Shown here: positions 27,343-36,560 of the stretch, piece by piece
Layout of the letters: each line of letters opens with the position of its first letter
How positions within the stretch are numbered: the stretch's first letter is position 1
Source of the DNA: Flavobacteriaceae bacterium R38
GTDB taxonomy: Bacteria; Bacteroidota; Bacteroidia; Flavobacteriales; Flavobacteriaceae
Assembly: GCA_009901575.1 (NCBI GenBank)
Contig: WXYP01000003.1
Location: 62,001-126,000 of the forward strand
Direction: 5' to 3'
Length of the DNA stretch: 64,000 nt
The notes under the pieces: generated by a model
The model's database searches: none
Told to the model about the DNA's origin: nothing
What the model saw: the letters and a program-made list of their open reading frames with translations, nothing else
Made by a program: the position numbers and the translations under genes

Positions 27343-28338
27343 ATGAGTAAAAAAACCGCAGCAATTACAGCTGTAGGAGCTTATGTTCCAGATTTCGTAT
27401 TATCCAACAAAGTGTTGGAAACTATGGTGGAGACGAATGATGAATGGATAACTTCCAGAACAGGAATAAAGGAGAGGCGAATCCTTAAAGAAGAGGGAAA
27501 GGGGACTTCTTTCATGGCTATAAAAGCTGCAGAAGACCTTATCAATAAGCGCGGAATTGATCCGAAAGAAATAGACATGTTGATTCTGGCTACAACTACT
27601 CCAGATATGCCAGTAGCAGCTACAGGTGCTTATGTTGCTTCTCAGATAGGAGCTGTAAATGCATTCTCTTACGATTTACAGGCAGCTTGTTCCAGTTTTT
27701 TATACGGGATGTCAACTGCAACTTCATACATTGAATCCGGTAGATATAAAAAGGTGATAGTTATAGGAGCAGATAAAATGTCTTCTATTATTGACTATAC
27801 AGATAGGACTACGTGTATCATATTTGGAGATGGTGCAGGAGCTGCACTTTTTGAGCCTAGTGAAGAAGGCTTAGGACTTCAGGATGAATACCTAAGAACA
27901 GATGGTATTGGACGGGAATTTTTAAAGATTGATGCAGGTGGTTCCATATTACCTCCTTCTGAAGAAACGGTAAAGAACAGGCAACACTTTGTGCAACAAG
28001 ATGGAAAGACGGTTTTTAAATTTGCAGTATCTAATATGGCTGATGTAGCCGAAAAAGTAATGCAGAGAAACGGCCTTTCTAAAGATGATGTTCAATGGCT
28101 GGTACCACATCAGGCTAACAAGCGAATTATTGACGCAACAGCCAACAGGATGAAACTCGATGCTTCTAAGGTAATGATGAATATTCAGAAGTATGGAAAT
28201 ACAACTTCTGCAACATTACCTCTGTTACTAAACGATTACGAAAAACAATTGAAAAAAGGGGATAACCTTGTTTTCGCTGCTTTTGGAGGTGGTTTCACCT
28301 GGGGAGCTGCATACCTGAAATGGGCATATAATTCTTAA
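27343..28338 (+). CDS. fabH: Beta-ketoacyl-ACP synthase III
   Basis: The 331-residue condensing enzyme has the FabH triad C116 (DLQAACSSFL), H256 (LVPHQANKR) and N286 (KYGNTTSA), plus the substrate-pocket regions and FGGGFTWGA near the C-terminus. It starts fatty acid synthesis by joining acetyl- or branched acyl-CoA to malonyl-ACP; Bacteroidota often prefer iso-branched starters. It is the first gene of a fabH-accB-accC run. A short inverted repeat TTGGT-AAAA-ACCAA sits just upstream at 27323-27336 and may be regulatory. Confidence 0.96.
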   Translation: MSKKTAAITAVGAYVPDFVLSNKVLETMVETNDEWITSRTGIKERRILKEEGKGTSFMAIKAAEDLINKRGIDPKEIDMLILATTTPDMPVAATGAYVASQIGAVNAFSYDLQAACSSFLYGMSTATSYIESGRYKKVIVIGADKMSSIIDYTDRTTCIIFGDGAGAALFEPSEEGLGLQDEYLRTDGIGREFLKIDAGGSILPPSEETVKNRQHFVQQDGKTVFKFAVSNMADVAEKVMQRNGLSKDDVQWLVPHQANKRIIDATANRMKLDASKVMMNIQKYGNTTSATLPLLLNDYEKQLKKGDNLVFAAFGGGFTWGAAYLKWAYNS

Positions 28339-28363
28339 AACTAAAAACTAACAACATTTTATC

Positions 28364-28864
28364 ATGGATTTAAAAGATATTCAAAACTTAATTAAATTCG
28401 TAGCAAAATCGGGAGCCAGCGAGGTAAAACTTGAAATGGAAGATGTGAAGATTACCATCAAAACAGGCTCTGAAGAAACTAAAGCAGAAACTACAATTGT
28501 TCAGCAAATACCAGTATCTGCAGCAGCACCTGTACAACAACCTGTGACACCTCAGGCAAGCCAGGCTCCTGCACCAGCTGCACCTGTGGCAGAAAGTGCA
28601 CCTGCAGCAGATGAGAATGATAAGTATATCACTATCAAATCACCTATAATAGGTACTTTCTATAGAAAACCATCTCCAGATAAACCAACTTTTGTAGAAG
28701 TAGGTGACTCAGTGGCTGAGGGAGATGTTCTATGTGTTATAGAAGCAATGAAACTTTTTAACGAAATAGAATCTGAAGTTTCGGGTAAAATAGTAAAAGT
28801 ATTGGTAGATGATTCAACTCCGGTAGAATTTGATCAACCATTATTTTTAGTAGATCCGTCATAA
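28364..28864 (+). CDS. accB: Biotin carboxyl carrier protein of acetyl-CoA carboxylase
   Basis: The 166-residue protein has an N-terminal helix region (DLKDIQNLIKFVAKS), an Ala/Pro-rich linker (about 55-85) and a C-terminal biotinyl domain with the EAMKLFN signature, biotinylated lysine K130. It carries CO2 from AccC to the transferase. It starts 25 bases after fabH and is followed by accC after 99 bases. Confidence 0.96.
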   Translation: MDLKDIQNLIKFVAKSGASEVKLEMEDVKITIKTGSEETKAETTIVQQIPVSAAAPVQQPVTPQASQAPAPAAPVAESAPAADENDKYITIKSPIIGTFYRKPSPDKPTFVEVGDSVAEGDVLCVIEAMKLFNEIESEVSGKIVKVLVDDSTPVEFDQPLFLVDPS

Positions 28865-28963
28865 CCTCATTTTAAAATTCCACTAAACCCCTGAACTTTT
28901 GAAACTCAAAATTCAATATCGGGAGTTTAGAGTCTGGAGTTTGAAGTTTTTAAATCAAAAGTT

Positions 28964-30313
28964 ATGTTTAAAAAAGTATTGATCGCAAATAGGGGTGAGA
29001 TAGCACTTCGTGTCATAAGAACTTGTAGAGAAATGGGCATTAAAACTGTTGCAGTTTATTCTACAGCAGATGCAGAAAGCCTTCACGTAAGATTTGCAGA
29101 TGAAGCGGTTTGCATCGGACCTGCTCCCAGTAAAGACTCATACCTTAAAATACCTAATATAATTGCAGCTGCAGAAATTACAAATGCAGATGCTATTCAT
29201 CCAGGATACGGATTCCTTTCAGAGAATGCTAAATTCTCTAAGATTTGTGATGAACATCAGATCAAATTCATAGGAGCCTCAGCAGAAATGATTGACCGCA
29301 TGGGAGATAAAGCTACTGCCAAAGCTACAATGAAAGAGGCAGGAGTTCCAACTATCCCAGGATCTGAAGGGATCTTAGAATCATATGAAGAAACAGAGAA
29401 ACTAGCTATAGAGATGGGATTCCCTGTGATGTTAAAGGCTACTGCCGGTGGTGGTGGTAAGGGGATGAGAGCTGTCTGGAAACAAGAAGACCTGTTAAAA
29501 GCATGGGAATCTGCAAGACAAGAAGCAGGTGCAGCTTTTGGAAATGATGGGATGTACATGGAAAAACTTATCGAAGAACCTCGCCACATAGAGATTCAGA
29601 TTGTAGGAGATCAATTCGGTAAAGCATGTCATTTATCAGAAAGAGACTGTTCTGTTCAGCGTCGTCATCAAAAATTAACAGAAGAGACGCCTTCTCCTTT
29701 TATGACAGATGAGCTTCGTGAGCAAATGGGACAAGCGGCTGTAAAAGCAGCAGAATATATAAAATATGAAGGTGCCGGTACTGTAGAATTCCTGGTAGAC
29801 AAACACAGGAACTTCTATTTTATGGAGATGAATACTCGTATCCAGGTAGAGCATCCAATTACAGAACAGGTAATTGATTACGATTTAATACGAGAGCAAA
29901 TTCTGGTTGCAGCAGGAGTACCTATTTCAGGAAAAAATTATATTCCTAAACTGCATTCTATTGAGTGTAGAATTAATGCTGAAGACCCGTATAACGATTT
30001 TAGACCGTCACCGGGAAGAATCACAACGCTTCATGCTCCGGGAGGACACGGAATCCGTTTAGATACTCACGTATACAGTGGTTATATTATACCACCTAAT
30101 TACGATTCCATGATTGCTAAATTAATTACTACGGCACAGACCAGAGAAGAAGCAATCAATAAGATGAAGAGAGCCTTAGATGAATTCGTAATTGAAGGCA
30201 TTAAAACAACGATTCCTTTCCATAGACAATTAATGGATGACCCAGATTATATTTCAGGAAACTACACCACTAAGTTTATGGAGGATTTTGAAATGAATCC
30301 GCTAGAAGAATAA
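28964..30313 (+). CDS. accC: Biotin carboxylase subunit of acetyl-CoA carboxylase
   Basis: The 449-residue ATP-grasp enzyme carries all the biotin carboxylase landmarks: [73 protein letters not shown] (catalytic Glu and Asn region) and a C-terminal lid. It carboxylates biotin on AccB with ATP and bicarbonate. accA and accD are not in the window. A strong terminator follows at 30328. Confidence 0.97.
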   Translation: MFKKVLIANRGEIALRVIRTCREMGIKTVAVYSTADAESLHVRFADEAVCIGPAPSKDSYLKIPNIIAAAEITNADAIHPGYGFLSENAKFSKICDEHQIKFIGASAEMIDRMGDKATAKATMKEAGVPTIPGSEGILESYEETEKLAIEMGFPVMLKATAGGGGKGMRAVWKQEDLLKAWESARQEAGAAFGNDGMYMEKLIEEPRHIEIQIVGDQFGKACHLSERDCSVQRRHQKLTEETPSPFMTDELREQMGQAAVKAAEYIKYEGAGTVEFLVDKHRNFYFMEMNTRIQVEHPITEQVIDYDLIREQILVAAGVPISGKNYIPKLHSIECRINAEDPYNDFRPSPGRITTLHAPGGHGIRLDTHVYSGYIIPPNYDSMIAKLITTAQTREEAINKMKRALDEFVIEGIKTTIPFHRQLMDDPDYISGNYTTKFMEDFEMNPLEE

Positions 30314-30327
30314 AAAAATTGTAAATT

Positions 30328-30356
30328 AAGGCTATCTAAACAGATAGCCTTTTTTA
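30328..30356 (+). terminator. Terminator after accC
   Basis: AAGGCTATCT pairs with its complement at 30342-30351 across an AAAC loop, followed by a T run. It ends only three bases before the next start codon. Confidence 0.88.
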
Positions 30357-30358
30357 TA

Positions 30359-31474
30359 ATGAATTTAAGTTATTGGGAAATAAAACAATGGCTGGATAAT
30401 GTTGACTTTACCATTGTAGGGAGCGGCATTGTTGGCTTAAATTGCGCACTTTCTTTAAGAAAAAAATATCCGAAGAGTAAAATTTTAATTTTAGAAAAAG
30501 GGATACTTCCCCAGGGAGCCAGTACTAAGAATGCAGGATTTGCATGCTTTGGAAGTATTTCAGAACTCCTCCACGATTTAAAAACACATTCTGAAGAAGT
30601 AGTTTTCAATCTGGTCAAAAACAGATGGGAAGGCCTGCTAAGACTTAGAGAAATTCTTGGTGATAAAGCATTAGATTATAAACCCTATGGAGGCTATGAG
30701 GTTTTCCTTGAAGAGGATAGTGCGCTATATGAAGAATGTAAAGAAGAAAGGGAATATCTAAATCAGTTTTTAAAACCTTTATTTAAAAAAGAAGTTTTTT
30801 CAATTACAGAAAATAAATTCGGATTTAAAAGAGTAAATCAAAATTATATCCTGAATAATTTTGAAGGGCAGTTAGATACCGGAAAAATGATGGAGGCTTT
30901 ATTGAAGAAGTGTATTGTAGAAAATATCCGGATTTTAAATGCTACCAATGTTTTATCTTTTGAAGAAATGAGCAGTGGTGTTTTAATAAAAACCACTCAT
31001 TTTGAAATGGAAAGCAGGAAGCTATTTATTGCAACCAATGGCTTTACTTCAACTCTGTTCAATGCCGATGTTAAACCTGCCAGGGCGCAGGTTTTAATTA
31101 CAAAACCCATTAAAAACTTACATATAAAAGGAACCTTTCATCTGGATAAAGGATATTATTATTTTAGAAATATAGATAATCGAATTCTGTTTGGAGGTGG
31201 CAGAAACCTGGATAAAGAGGGGGAAACAACAACAAGTTTTGGAGAAACAGAACATATTCAAAAAACTTTGAAAGCGTTATTAAGTAGTGTAATTTTACCC
31301 AACACTCCTTTTGAAATCGAACACAAATGGAGCGGAATTATGGGGGTTTCAGATATAAAGAAACCTATAGTAGATGTCGTATCCAATCATGTTTTTTGCG
31401 GAGTAAGATTAGGAGGTATGGGTGTTGCGATAGGGAGTTTAATAGGGCAGGAATTAGCATCTTTAGCAGATTAA
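30359..31474 (+). CDS. FAD-dependent oxidoreductase (DAO family)
   Basis: A 371-residue D-amino-acid-oxidase-like flavoprotein with the dinucleotide-binding fold at the N-terminus (VDFTIVGSGIVGLNCALSLR, residues 16-35) and KNAGFACFG near 57. The C-terminus carries KPIVDVVSNHVFCGVRLGGM followed by GVAIGSLIGQELASL, close to the C-terminal FAD-binding region of the family. The substrate is unknown; relatives oxidise glycine, sarcosine or other amines. The ATG lies three bases behind the accC terminator with no visible ribosome-binding site. The frame is confirmed by the Rossmann motif. It abuts mtgA: stop and start are adjacent. Confidence 0.88.
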   Translation: MNLSYWEIKQWLDNVDFTIVGSGIVGLNCALSLRKKYPKSKILILEKGILPQGASTKNAGFACFGSISELLHDLKTHSEEVVFNLVKNRWEGLLRLREILGDKALDYKPYGGYEVFLEEDSALYEECKEEREYLNQFLKPLFKKEVFSITENKFGFKRVNQNYILNNFEGQLDTGKMMEALLKKCIVENIRILNATNVLSFEEMSSGVLIKTTHFEMESRKLFIATNGFTSTLFNADVKPARAQVLITKPIKNLHIKGTFHLDKGYYYFRNIDNRILFGGGRNLDKEGETTTSFGETEHIQKTLKALLSSVILPNTPFEIEHKWSGIMGVSDIKKPIVDVVSNHVFCGVRLGGMGVAIGSLIGQELASLAD

Positions 31475-32152
31475 ATGATTAAGAGATTAACAAGATTATT
31501 AGGAAAACTCATCCTGTGGTTTTTTATAAGCTCATTTCTTCTTGTGTTATTGTTTAAATGGGTTCCGGTACCTTTTACTCCATTAATGGTTATGCAATCT
31601 ATTGAGCAAGAGAAATCGATACACTGGAAACATCATTGGGTTCCTATAGAAAAAATGTCTAAAAATATACAGTTGGCAGTGGTATGTAGTGAAGATCAAA
31701 AATTTCTGGATCATCATGGTTTTGACGTTGAGGCCATTGAAGAAGCTTATAAAAATAATAAGAAAGGGAAAAGAATAAGAGGAGCGAGTACAATTAGTCA
31801 GCAAACGGCTAAAAATGTTTTTTTATGGCCTCGAAGAAGCTGGATCAGGAAAGGGTTTGAAACCTATTTCACCTTTTTGATAGAATTGCTTTGGAGCAAA
31901 GAACGTATTTTGGAAGTGTATTTAAATTCAATTGAAATGGGAGATGGAATTTATGGAATAGAAGCTGCTTCTATATATTGGTTTAATAAACCCTCAGCTC
32001 ATTTAACCGCTTCGGAAGCTGCAACAATTGCAGCCATACTGCCTAATCCCAGGAATTATAAGGCGAACCCAAGGACTTCTTATATTGAGAGTAGAAAAAA
32101 CTGGATTGTTGATCAAATGATCTATTTTGGTCCATTTGAATTGAAAAAATAA
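31475..32152 (+). CDS. mtgA: Monofunctional peptidoglycan glycosyltransferase
   Basis: The 225-residue protein has one N-terminal membrane helix (LILWFFISSFLLVLLF) and the GT51 glycosyltransferase domain with motifs VCSEDQKFLDHHGFD (catalytic Glu in SEDQKF, about residue 72), RGASTISQQTAKNVFLW (second motif) and EVYLNSIEMGDGIYGIEAA. It has no transpeptidase domain, so it is a monofunctional enzyme that polymerises lipid II. The start is directly after the flavoprotein stop, and seven bases separate it from the next gene. Confidence 0.95.
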   Translation: MIKRLTRLLGKLILWFFISSFLLVLLFKWVPVPFTPLMVMQSIEQEKSIHWKHHWVPIEKMSKNIQLAVVCSEDQKFLDHHGFDVEAIEEAYKNNKKGKRIRGASTISQQTAKNVFLWPRRSWIRKGFETYFTFLIELLWSKERILEVYLNSIEMGDGIYGIEAASIYWFNKPSAHLTASEAATIAAILPNPRNYKANPRTSYIESRKNWIVDQMIYFGPFELKK

Positions 32153-32159
32153 TAAGTAG

Positions 32160-32612
32160 ATGGCAGTATTAAAAGAAGCACTTTTAGAGCAATGTCAGTT
32201 ATTTGTAGATGAACGCTTAAAAAAACTTCAAAAAACGATACATGATATTCAGGAGTCCTTGTTAAGTGAAACCAAAAGTAGTGCAGGAGACAAGCATGAA
32301 ACCGGGAGAGCGATGTTGCAATTAGAACGTGAAAAAACAGGAAAGCAATTGGCAGAAGTTCAAAAGTTAAATGAAATGTTGAATAAAATAGATTTGACGA
32401 TTACCGGAGAACACATACGATTAGGGAGTATAGTTTATACTTCTCAGGCTAATTATTTTATAGCGATCTCAACAGGGTTGCTGAGTGTCTCTAATGAGCA
32501 GTTTTTTGCTATTGCTCCAAATACTCCTATTGGAAAACTATTGTTGGGTAAAAAAGTAAATGATGATATCTTTTTTAACGGAAAACAGATTAAGATAACG
32601 TCAATACATTAA
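32160..32612 (+). CDS. GreA/GreB-like coiled-coil protein
   Basis: The 150-residue protein has an N-terminal coiled coil (about 1-80, with SSAGDKHETGRAMLQLEREK, a GreA-type stretch with acidic residues) and a C-terminal part resembling GreA-C (GEHIRLGSIVYTSQANYFIA, then TPIGKLLLGKKVNDDIFFNG). The match with GreA (SSPLGRALLGKKVGD) is clear. Relatives are often annotated as 3-oxoacyl-ACP synthase in Bacteroidota, which the sequence does not support. It may bind the RNA polymerase secondary channel. The acidic tip pair of the coiled coil is not certain. It is the last gene of the oxidoreductase-mtgA run. Confidence 0.75.
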   Translation: MAVLKEALLEQCQLFVDERLKKLQKTIHDIQESLLSETKSSAGDKHETGRAMLQLEREKTGKQLAEVQKLNEMLNKIDLTITGEHIRLGSIVYTSQANYFIAISTGLLSVSNEQFFAIAPNTPIGKLLLGKKVNDDIFFNGKQIKITSIH

Positions 32613-32671
32613 AATAAAATAAGTCTAATGTAGCATGAAGTGAAATATTTCACTAAAAAACCATTGGGTTT

Positions 32672-32773
32672 CCTCTCCCTGAGGGAGAGGAGTAAGGTGA
32701 GGGAATATCATTTTACAACCCCCTCATCCCTGCCTGCCGTCAGGCAGGCTAGCCTTCTCCCTCAGGGAGAAGG
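32672..32773. repeat. Nested palindromic repeat element
   Basis: Between two convergent genes. The left part (32672-32703) contains the hairpin CTCTCCCTGAGGGAGAGG plus AGTAAGGTGAGGG. The right part (32721-32773) is an inverted copy, except that a second perfect hairpin (TGCCTGCCGTCAGGCAGGC) interrupts it. This looks like one palindromic element inserted into another. No T run follows, so it is not an obvious terminator. Confidence 0.75.
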
Positions 32774-32787
32774 AACAAAGTACTAAA

Positions 32788-33759
32788 TTACAACCTTGAA
32801 TTGATAAGTCGTTCAGAAACAGTAAGTGATACCTCATTATCCTTTGGTAAGGCTGTCGGATGTTCAAAGAAGAGTACTTTATGATCGTAGGCTGCTTTGA
32901 TTAAAAACCGACTTCCTTTAAAATAAGAATCTTTAACGGTAACTTTGAAATCAGATTCCATGGTAAACTTTAATTCATAAGGATAAAGCAGTATTTTTTT
33001 CTCAAGATCTTCAGTAGGAATTAATTTAGAGACTAATACTTCATTAACTTCTCCAAAAAGTGAAGCTATATATTTGTTTTTCGGATATTGATAAAGCTTC
33101 ACAGGATGATCTTTAGCCACCATTTCTCCCTGGCTTAACACGATGGTTTCATCTGCAAAAGATAGTGCATCTGTACTGTCATGAGTAGCGACGATACAGC
33201 TTATCTGTTTCTTTTTAAGAAAAGAAAACAGGTTTCTTCTAAGTGCATTTTTCCTAAAATTATCAATATGGCTAAAAGGTTCATCCAACAATAAGATTTC
33301 AGGTTCTTTAGCAAGCACTTTTGCCAATGCTACTCTTTGTTGTTGTCCTCCACTCAAATACCTGGTTTTGGTTTTTGCAAAAGGAACGAGCTCAAGTATT
33401 TCCATTAATTCTTGGGTTCGTTCTTTTTTTTCCTTCGGATGGAAATTTGATAAAAACTCACCAATGTTTTCTGCCACAGTAGTATAAGGCATCAAATCGA
33501 AATCTTGCGACAAATATTTTATAAAAGGCTCTCCCGGAATGAGGTGAAAATTTGGCCCAAGTAATTTTTGATCGTTCCAGTAAATATCTCCTTTAGTGAT
33601 ATCAAGTAATCCATAAATTGCTTTTAACAGTGTACTTTTTCCACAACCACTAGCTCCGATTATAGAAATGTTTTGTCCTTTTTCTACAGTGAAGCTAATA
33701 TCTTTTAGGATAGTTTCATTGTTATCATATGCAAAAGAGATATTATTAACGGATAGCAT
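32788..33759 (-). CDS. ABC transporter ATP-binding protein
   Basis: A 323-residue ATPase with Walker A GASGCGKST (35-43), the Q-loop LSQDF, the signature LSGGQQQR (about 138), Walker B ILLLDEP (about 158) and the His switch VATHDS (about 192). After the core ~235 residues comes an extra C-terminal beta domain of the TOBE-like type (about 250-320, VSKLIPTEDLEKKILLYPYE), like the FbpC/PotA importer group. No permease or binding protein is adjacent, so the transported substrate is unknown. It is convergent with the GreA-like gene. Confidence 0.88.
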   Translation of the reverse strand: MLSVNNISFAYDNNETILKDISFTVEKGQNISIIGASGCGKSTLLKAIYGLLDITKGDIYWNDQKLLGPNFHLIPGEPFIKYLSQDFDLMPYTTVAENIGEFLSNFHPKEKKERTQELMEILELVPFAKTKTRYLSGGQQQRVALAKVLAKEPEILLLDEPFSHIDNFRKNALRRNLFSFLKKKQISCIVATHDSTDALSFADETIVLSQGEMVAKDHPVKLYQYPKNKYIASLFGEVNEVLVSKLIPTEDLEKKILLYPYELKFTMESDFKVTVKDSYFKGSRFLIKAAYDHKVLFFEHPTALPKDNEVSLTVSERLINSRL

Positions 33760-33791
33760 AGAAGTGGAATTAAATTTTACTGGAAATTTAT

Positions 33792-33823
33792 AAAAAAACC
33801 CGCTGTTTACAGCGGGTTTTTTT
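33792..33823 (-). terminator. Terminator after the prolyl oligopeptidase gene
   Basis: ACCCGCTG and its complement (33810-33817) with loop TTTA, flanked by A7 and T7 on the two sides, form a strong hairpin. On the minus strand it ends the peptidase message before the ABC ATPase gene. Confidence 0.9.
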
Positions 33824-33837
33824 AGTTAAGAACAATT

Positions 33838-35994
33838 TTATTCTTTAAAATCTTTAAGTACAGCTTTATTAGGTAATTCTTTAAAGCCCATATTGAATAA
33901 TGTAAATCCGAATACATCTGCAGTTTGCTCTATGGTTTTAGAAATTGATGTTCCGGCTCCATGTCCTGCTCCGGTCTCAATTCTAATTAATGTCGGATTT
34001 TCTCCAGCCTGCTTTTCCTGTAATTCTGCAGCAAATTTAAAACTGTGCGCTGGTACCACACGATCATCATGATCTGCAGTAGTTACTAAAGTTGCAGGAT
34101 AAGCTACCCCATTTTTTACATTATGCACAGGAGAATACCCTTTTAGATACTCAAACATTTCTTTGCTGTCTTCTGCTGTTCCATAATCGTAAGCCCATCC
34201 GGCTCCGGCTGTAAAAGTGTGGTAACGAAGCATATCCATTACCCCTACAGCTGGTAGCGCAACTTTCATTAATTCCGGACGTTGAGTCATTGTAGCTCCA
34301 ACTAATAAACCACCATTAGAACCTCCTCTTATTGCAAGATATTCTGAAGAGGTATAACTGTTTTCTATAAGGTATTCTGCCGCAGCAATAAAATCGTCAA
34401 ATACATTTTGTTTTTGGAATTTTGTTCCTGCATCATGCCATTCTTTACCATACTCACCACCACCTCTTAGGTTTGGTACAGCATAAATTCCGCCTTGTTC
34501 CATCCAAACAGCATTTGTAGTACTAAATGAAGGAGTTAAACTAATATCAAATCCGCCATACCCATAAAGAATAGTTGGATTTTGTCCGTTCATTTTTAAC
34601 CCTTTTTTGTGAGTAATAATCATAGGGACTTTCGTTCCGTCTTTAGACGTATAGAAAACTTGCTTTGATTCATATTCTTCAGAGTCAAAATCGATGTTAG
34701 GACTCCAGTAGGTTTCGTAATTTCCTGTTTCAACATTATACTTATAAGTGGTTCCCGGAGTTTTGTAATTAGTAAATGAAAAATAAAACTCTTTATCTTC
34801 TTTCTTACCGCCAAAACCACCTGCAGTACCAACTCCCGGTAACATGATATCACGAACTAAGTTTCCATCGTAATCATATTGTAATACTTTTGAAACTGCA
34901 TCTACCATATAATTCGCAAAGAAATAACCTCCTCCGGTACCCGGATTCAAAACGTTTTCTGTTTCCGGAATAAAATCTTTCCAGTTTTCCGGCTCTGGGT
35001 TATTAGCATCAACAGTTACTATTTTTTGATTAGGAGCATCTAAATTAGTAACAATGTATAATTTATCTCCTTCATTTTCTATAATGTAACTGTCACTATC
35101 TGTATTATCTATAATAGGAACAATTTCAGAGTTCTTTTTAGTAAGGTCTTTAATAAATAATTTATTTCCTGAAGTAGAAACAGATGCCGAAATAATTAAG
35201 AAACGATCATCTTCTGTAACACTACCTCCTATATATCGATGCTTTTCGGCCTCTGTACCTCCAAAAATTAATTGATCGTCTTTTTGCGGAGTTCCTAATT
35301 TGTGGTAATATAGTTTATGCTGATCTGTTTTTGCAGATAATTCACTTCCTTTAGGTTTGTCATAACTGGAATAATAAAATCCGTCATTTCCTCTCCAGGA
35401 GATTCCGCTAAACTTAATATCAACCAGAGTATCTTCAACTTTCTCGTTAGTTTCTGTATCTACAAGGATAACTTTTCTCCAGTCACTACCTCCTTCAGAA
35501 ATAGAATAAGCTAAAATTTTACCGTTTTTTGAAAAACTTAACCCTGCCAGAGAAACGGTTCCATCTTCAGAAAAAGTATTAGGATCCAGGAAAACCTGCG
35601 CTTCTTCCTCCCCTTTTTTTCTGTAGAAAACAGAATGATTTTGCAGTCCGTCATTTTTACTGAAATACGTATAATTACCTTCTTTAAAAGGCGCTCCTAT
35701 ACGCTCATAATTAAATAACTTTTCTAAACGCTGTTTTAATTGAGAACGATATGGGATGTTATCTAAAAAACCATAAGTGGTTTTGTTTTGTGCTTCAACC
35801 CATGCTGCTGTTTCATCAGACAGGTCGTCTTCTAACCATCTATAGTTATCTTTTACTTCTACACCAAAATAATTAGTGATGGTATCTACTTTTTTAGTTT
35901 CAGGATAGCTCACAGCAATAGTATTTTCTTTAGTTTCATTTTTACAAGCCAATAAAGATGTTAGTGCCAATGTGCATATAGCTATTTTTCTCAT
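33838..35994 (-). CDS. Prolyl oligopeptidase-family serine peptidase, lipoprotein
   Basis: The 718-residue protein is a predicted lipoprotein (LTSLLACKN, lipid Cys at 17) with a seven-bladed propeller (about 80-420) and a C-terminal alpha/beta-hydrolase domain. The catalytic triad is visible: S559 in RGGSNGGLL, Asp in DHDDRVVP (643/644) and H678 in GAGHGAG. This is family S9A, which cleaves short proline-containing peptides after Pro; the propeller restricts access. In Bacteroidota it is exported to the periplasm or surface. Alone in its transcript, with terminators on both sides. Confidence 0.95.
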   Translation of the reverse strand: MRKIAICTLALTSLLACKNETKENTIAVSYPETKKVDTITNYFGVEVKDNYRWLEDDLSDETAAWVEAQNKTTYGFLDNIPYRSQLKQRLEKLFNYERIGAPFKEGNYTYFSKNDGLQNHSVFYRKKGEEEAQVFLDPNTFSEDGTVSLAGLSFSKNGKILAYSISEGGSDWRKVILVDTETNEKVEDTLVDIKFSGISWRGNDGFYYSSYDKPKGSELSAKTDQHKLYYHKLGTPQKDDQLIFGGTEAEKHRYIGGSVTEDDRFLIISASVSTSGNKLFIKDLTKKNSEIVPIIDNTDSDSYIIENEGDKLYIVTNLDAPNQKIVTVDANNPEPENWKDFIPETENVLNPGTGGGYFFANYMVDAVSKVLQYDYDGNLVRDIMLPGVGTAGGFGGKKEDKEFYFSFTNYKTPGTTYKYNVETGNYETYWSPNIDFDSEEYESKQVFYTSKDGTKVPMIITHKKGLKMNGQNPTILYGYGGFDISLTPSFSTTNAVWMEQGGIYAVPNLRGGGEYGKEWHDAGTKFQKQNVFDDFIAAAEYLIENSYTSSEYLAIRGGSNGGLLVGATMTQRPELMKVALPAVGVMDMLRYHTFTAGAGWAYDYGTAEDSKEMFEYLKGYSPVHNVKNGVAYPATLVTTADHDDRVVPAHSFKFAAELQEKQAGENPTLIRIETGAGHGAGTSISKTIEQTADVFGFTLFNMGFKELPNKAVLKDFKE

Positions 35995-36033
35995 TGTTGT
36001 TAGAGTAATTGGTTGAAGTTCAAACTTACAAAT

Positions 36034-36070
36034 AAAAAAAGCTCTTAATAATAACTATTAAGAGCTTTTT
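36034..36070 (-). terminator. Terminator after the DoxX gene
   Basis: GCTCTTAATA pairs with its complement at 36056-36065, flanked by A and T runs. On the minus strand it ends the DoxX message 40 bases upstream of the peptidase start. Confidence 0.85.
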
Positions 36071-36087
36071 AACAATTTTTTATAATC

Positions 36088-36462
36088 TTATTTGAACAGT
36101 GCTTTGTAAGAATCCCAATGAGAATAAATAAGGAATGTATTTACTAAGAATACAAAAGCTGCTGGTCCAATGTTTGGAGGATCTAAAGTCCCGTGAAACA
36201 AAATGATATTTACAGATATAGGTGCCAGTAAAATTAAAGCAAACGGAACTGCTTTTCCAAGAAGGAGTAAAATTCCGACAATTACTTCAATTAAGCCTAC
36301 AGTTTTAAGTACATAGCTATTTGCTAGTGCTCCAAAGAAAGTACCGGCATCTGGATTTGCAAATTCAAAAGGAGGTAAAAATTCAAAGAATTTGTTTGCT
36401 CCGAAAACCACAAGCATAAGCCCGAGTAAAATTCTAAGTACTATTATTAATTTTGAATTCAT
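36088..36462 (-). CDS. DoxX-family membrane protein
   Basis: The 124-residue protein has four hydrophobic segments (IVLRILLGLMLVVFGANKFF, VLKTVGLIEVIVGILLLLG, FALILLAPISVNIILFH, AAFVFLVNTFLIY) and the DoxX-type GANKFF and VGLIEVIVGI motifs. DoxX proteins are small inner-membrane proteins; some members join redox complexes, but most have no known role. Two further DoxX-like proteins are encoded at 40914 and 41290. Confidence 0.82.
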   Translation of the reverse strand: MNSKLIIVLRILLGLMLVVFGANKFFEFLPPFEFANPDAGTFFGALANSYVLKTVGLIEVIVGILLLLGKAVPFALILLAPISVNIILFHGTLDPPNIGPAAFVFLVNTFLIYSHWDSYKALFK

Positions 36463-36560
36463 GATGTCGTTTTTTATATTTAGTTAGTAAGTCGGGCAAA
36501 TGTTAAAGCCCTAACTCTAAATATAAAAAATAAAATTGATATCAATAAAATGACTCCTTA

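Noticed and set aside
32160-32612. Annotation as 3-oxoacyl-ACP synthase
   Set aside because: No thiolase-fold or Cys-His-Asn features; the protein is far too short and GreA-like.
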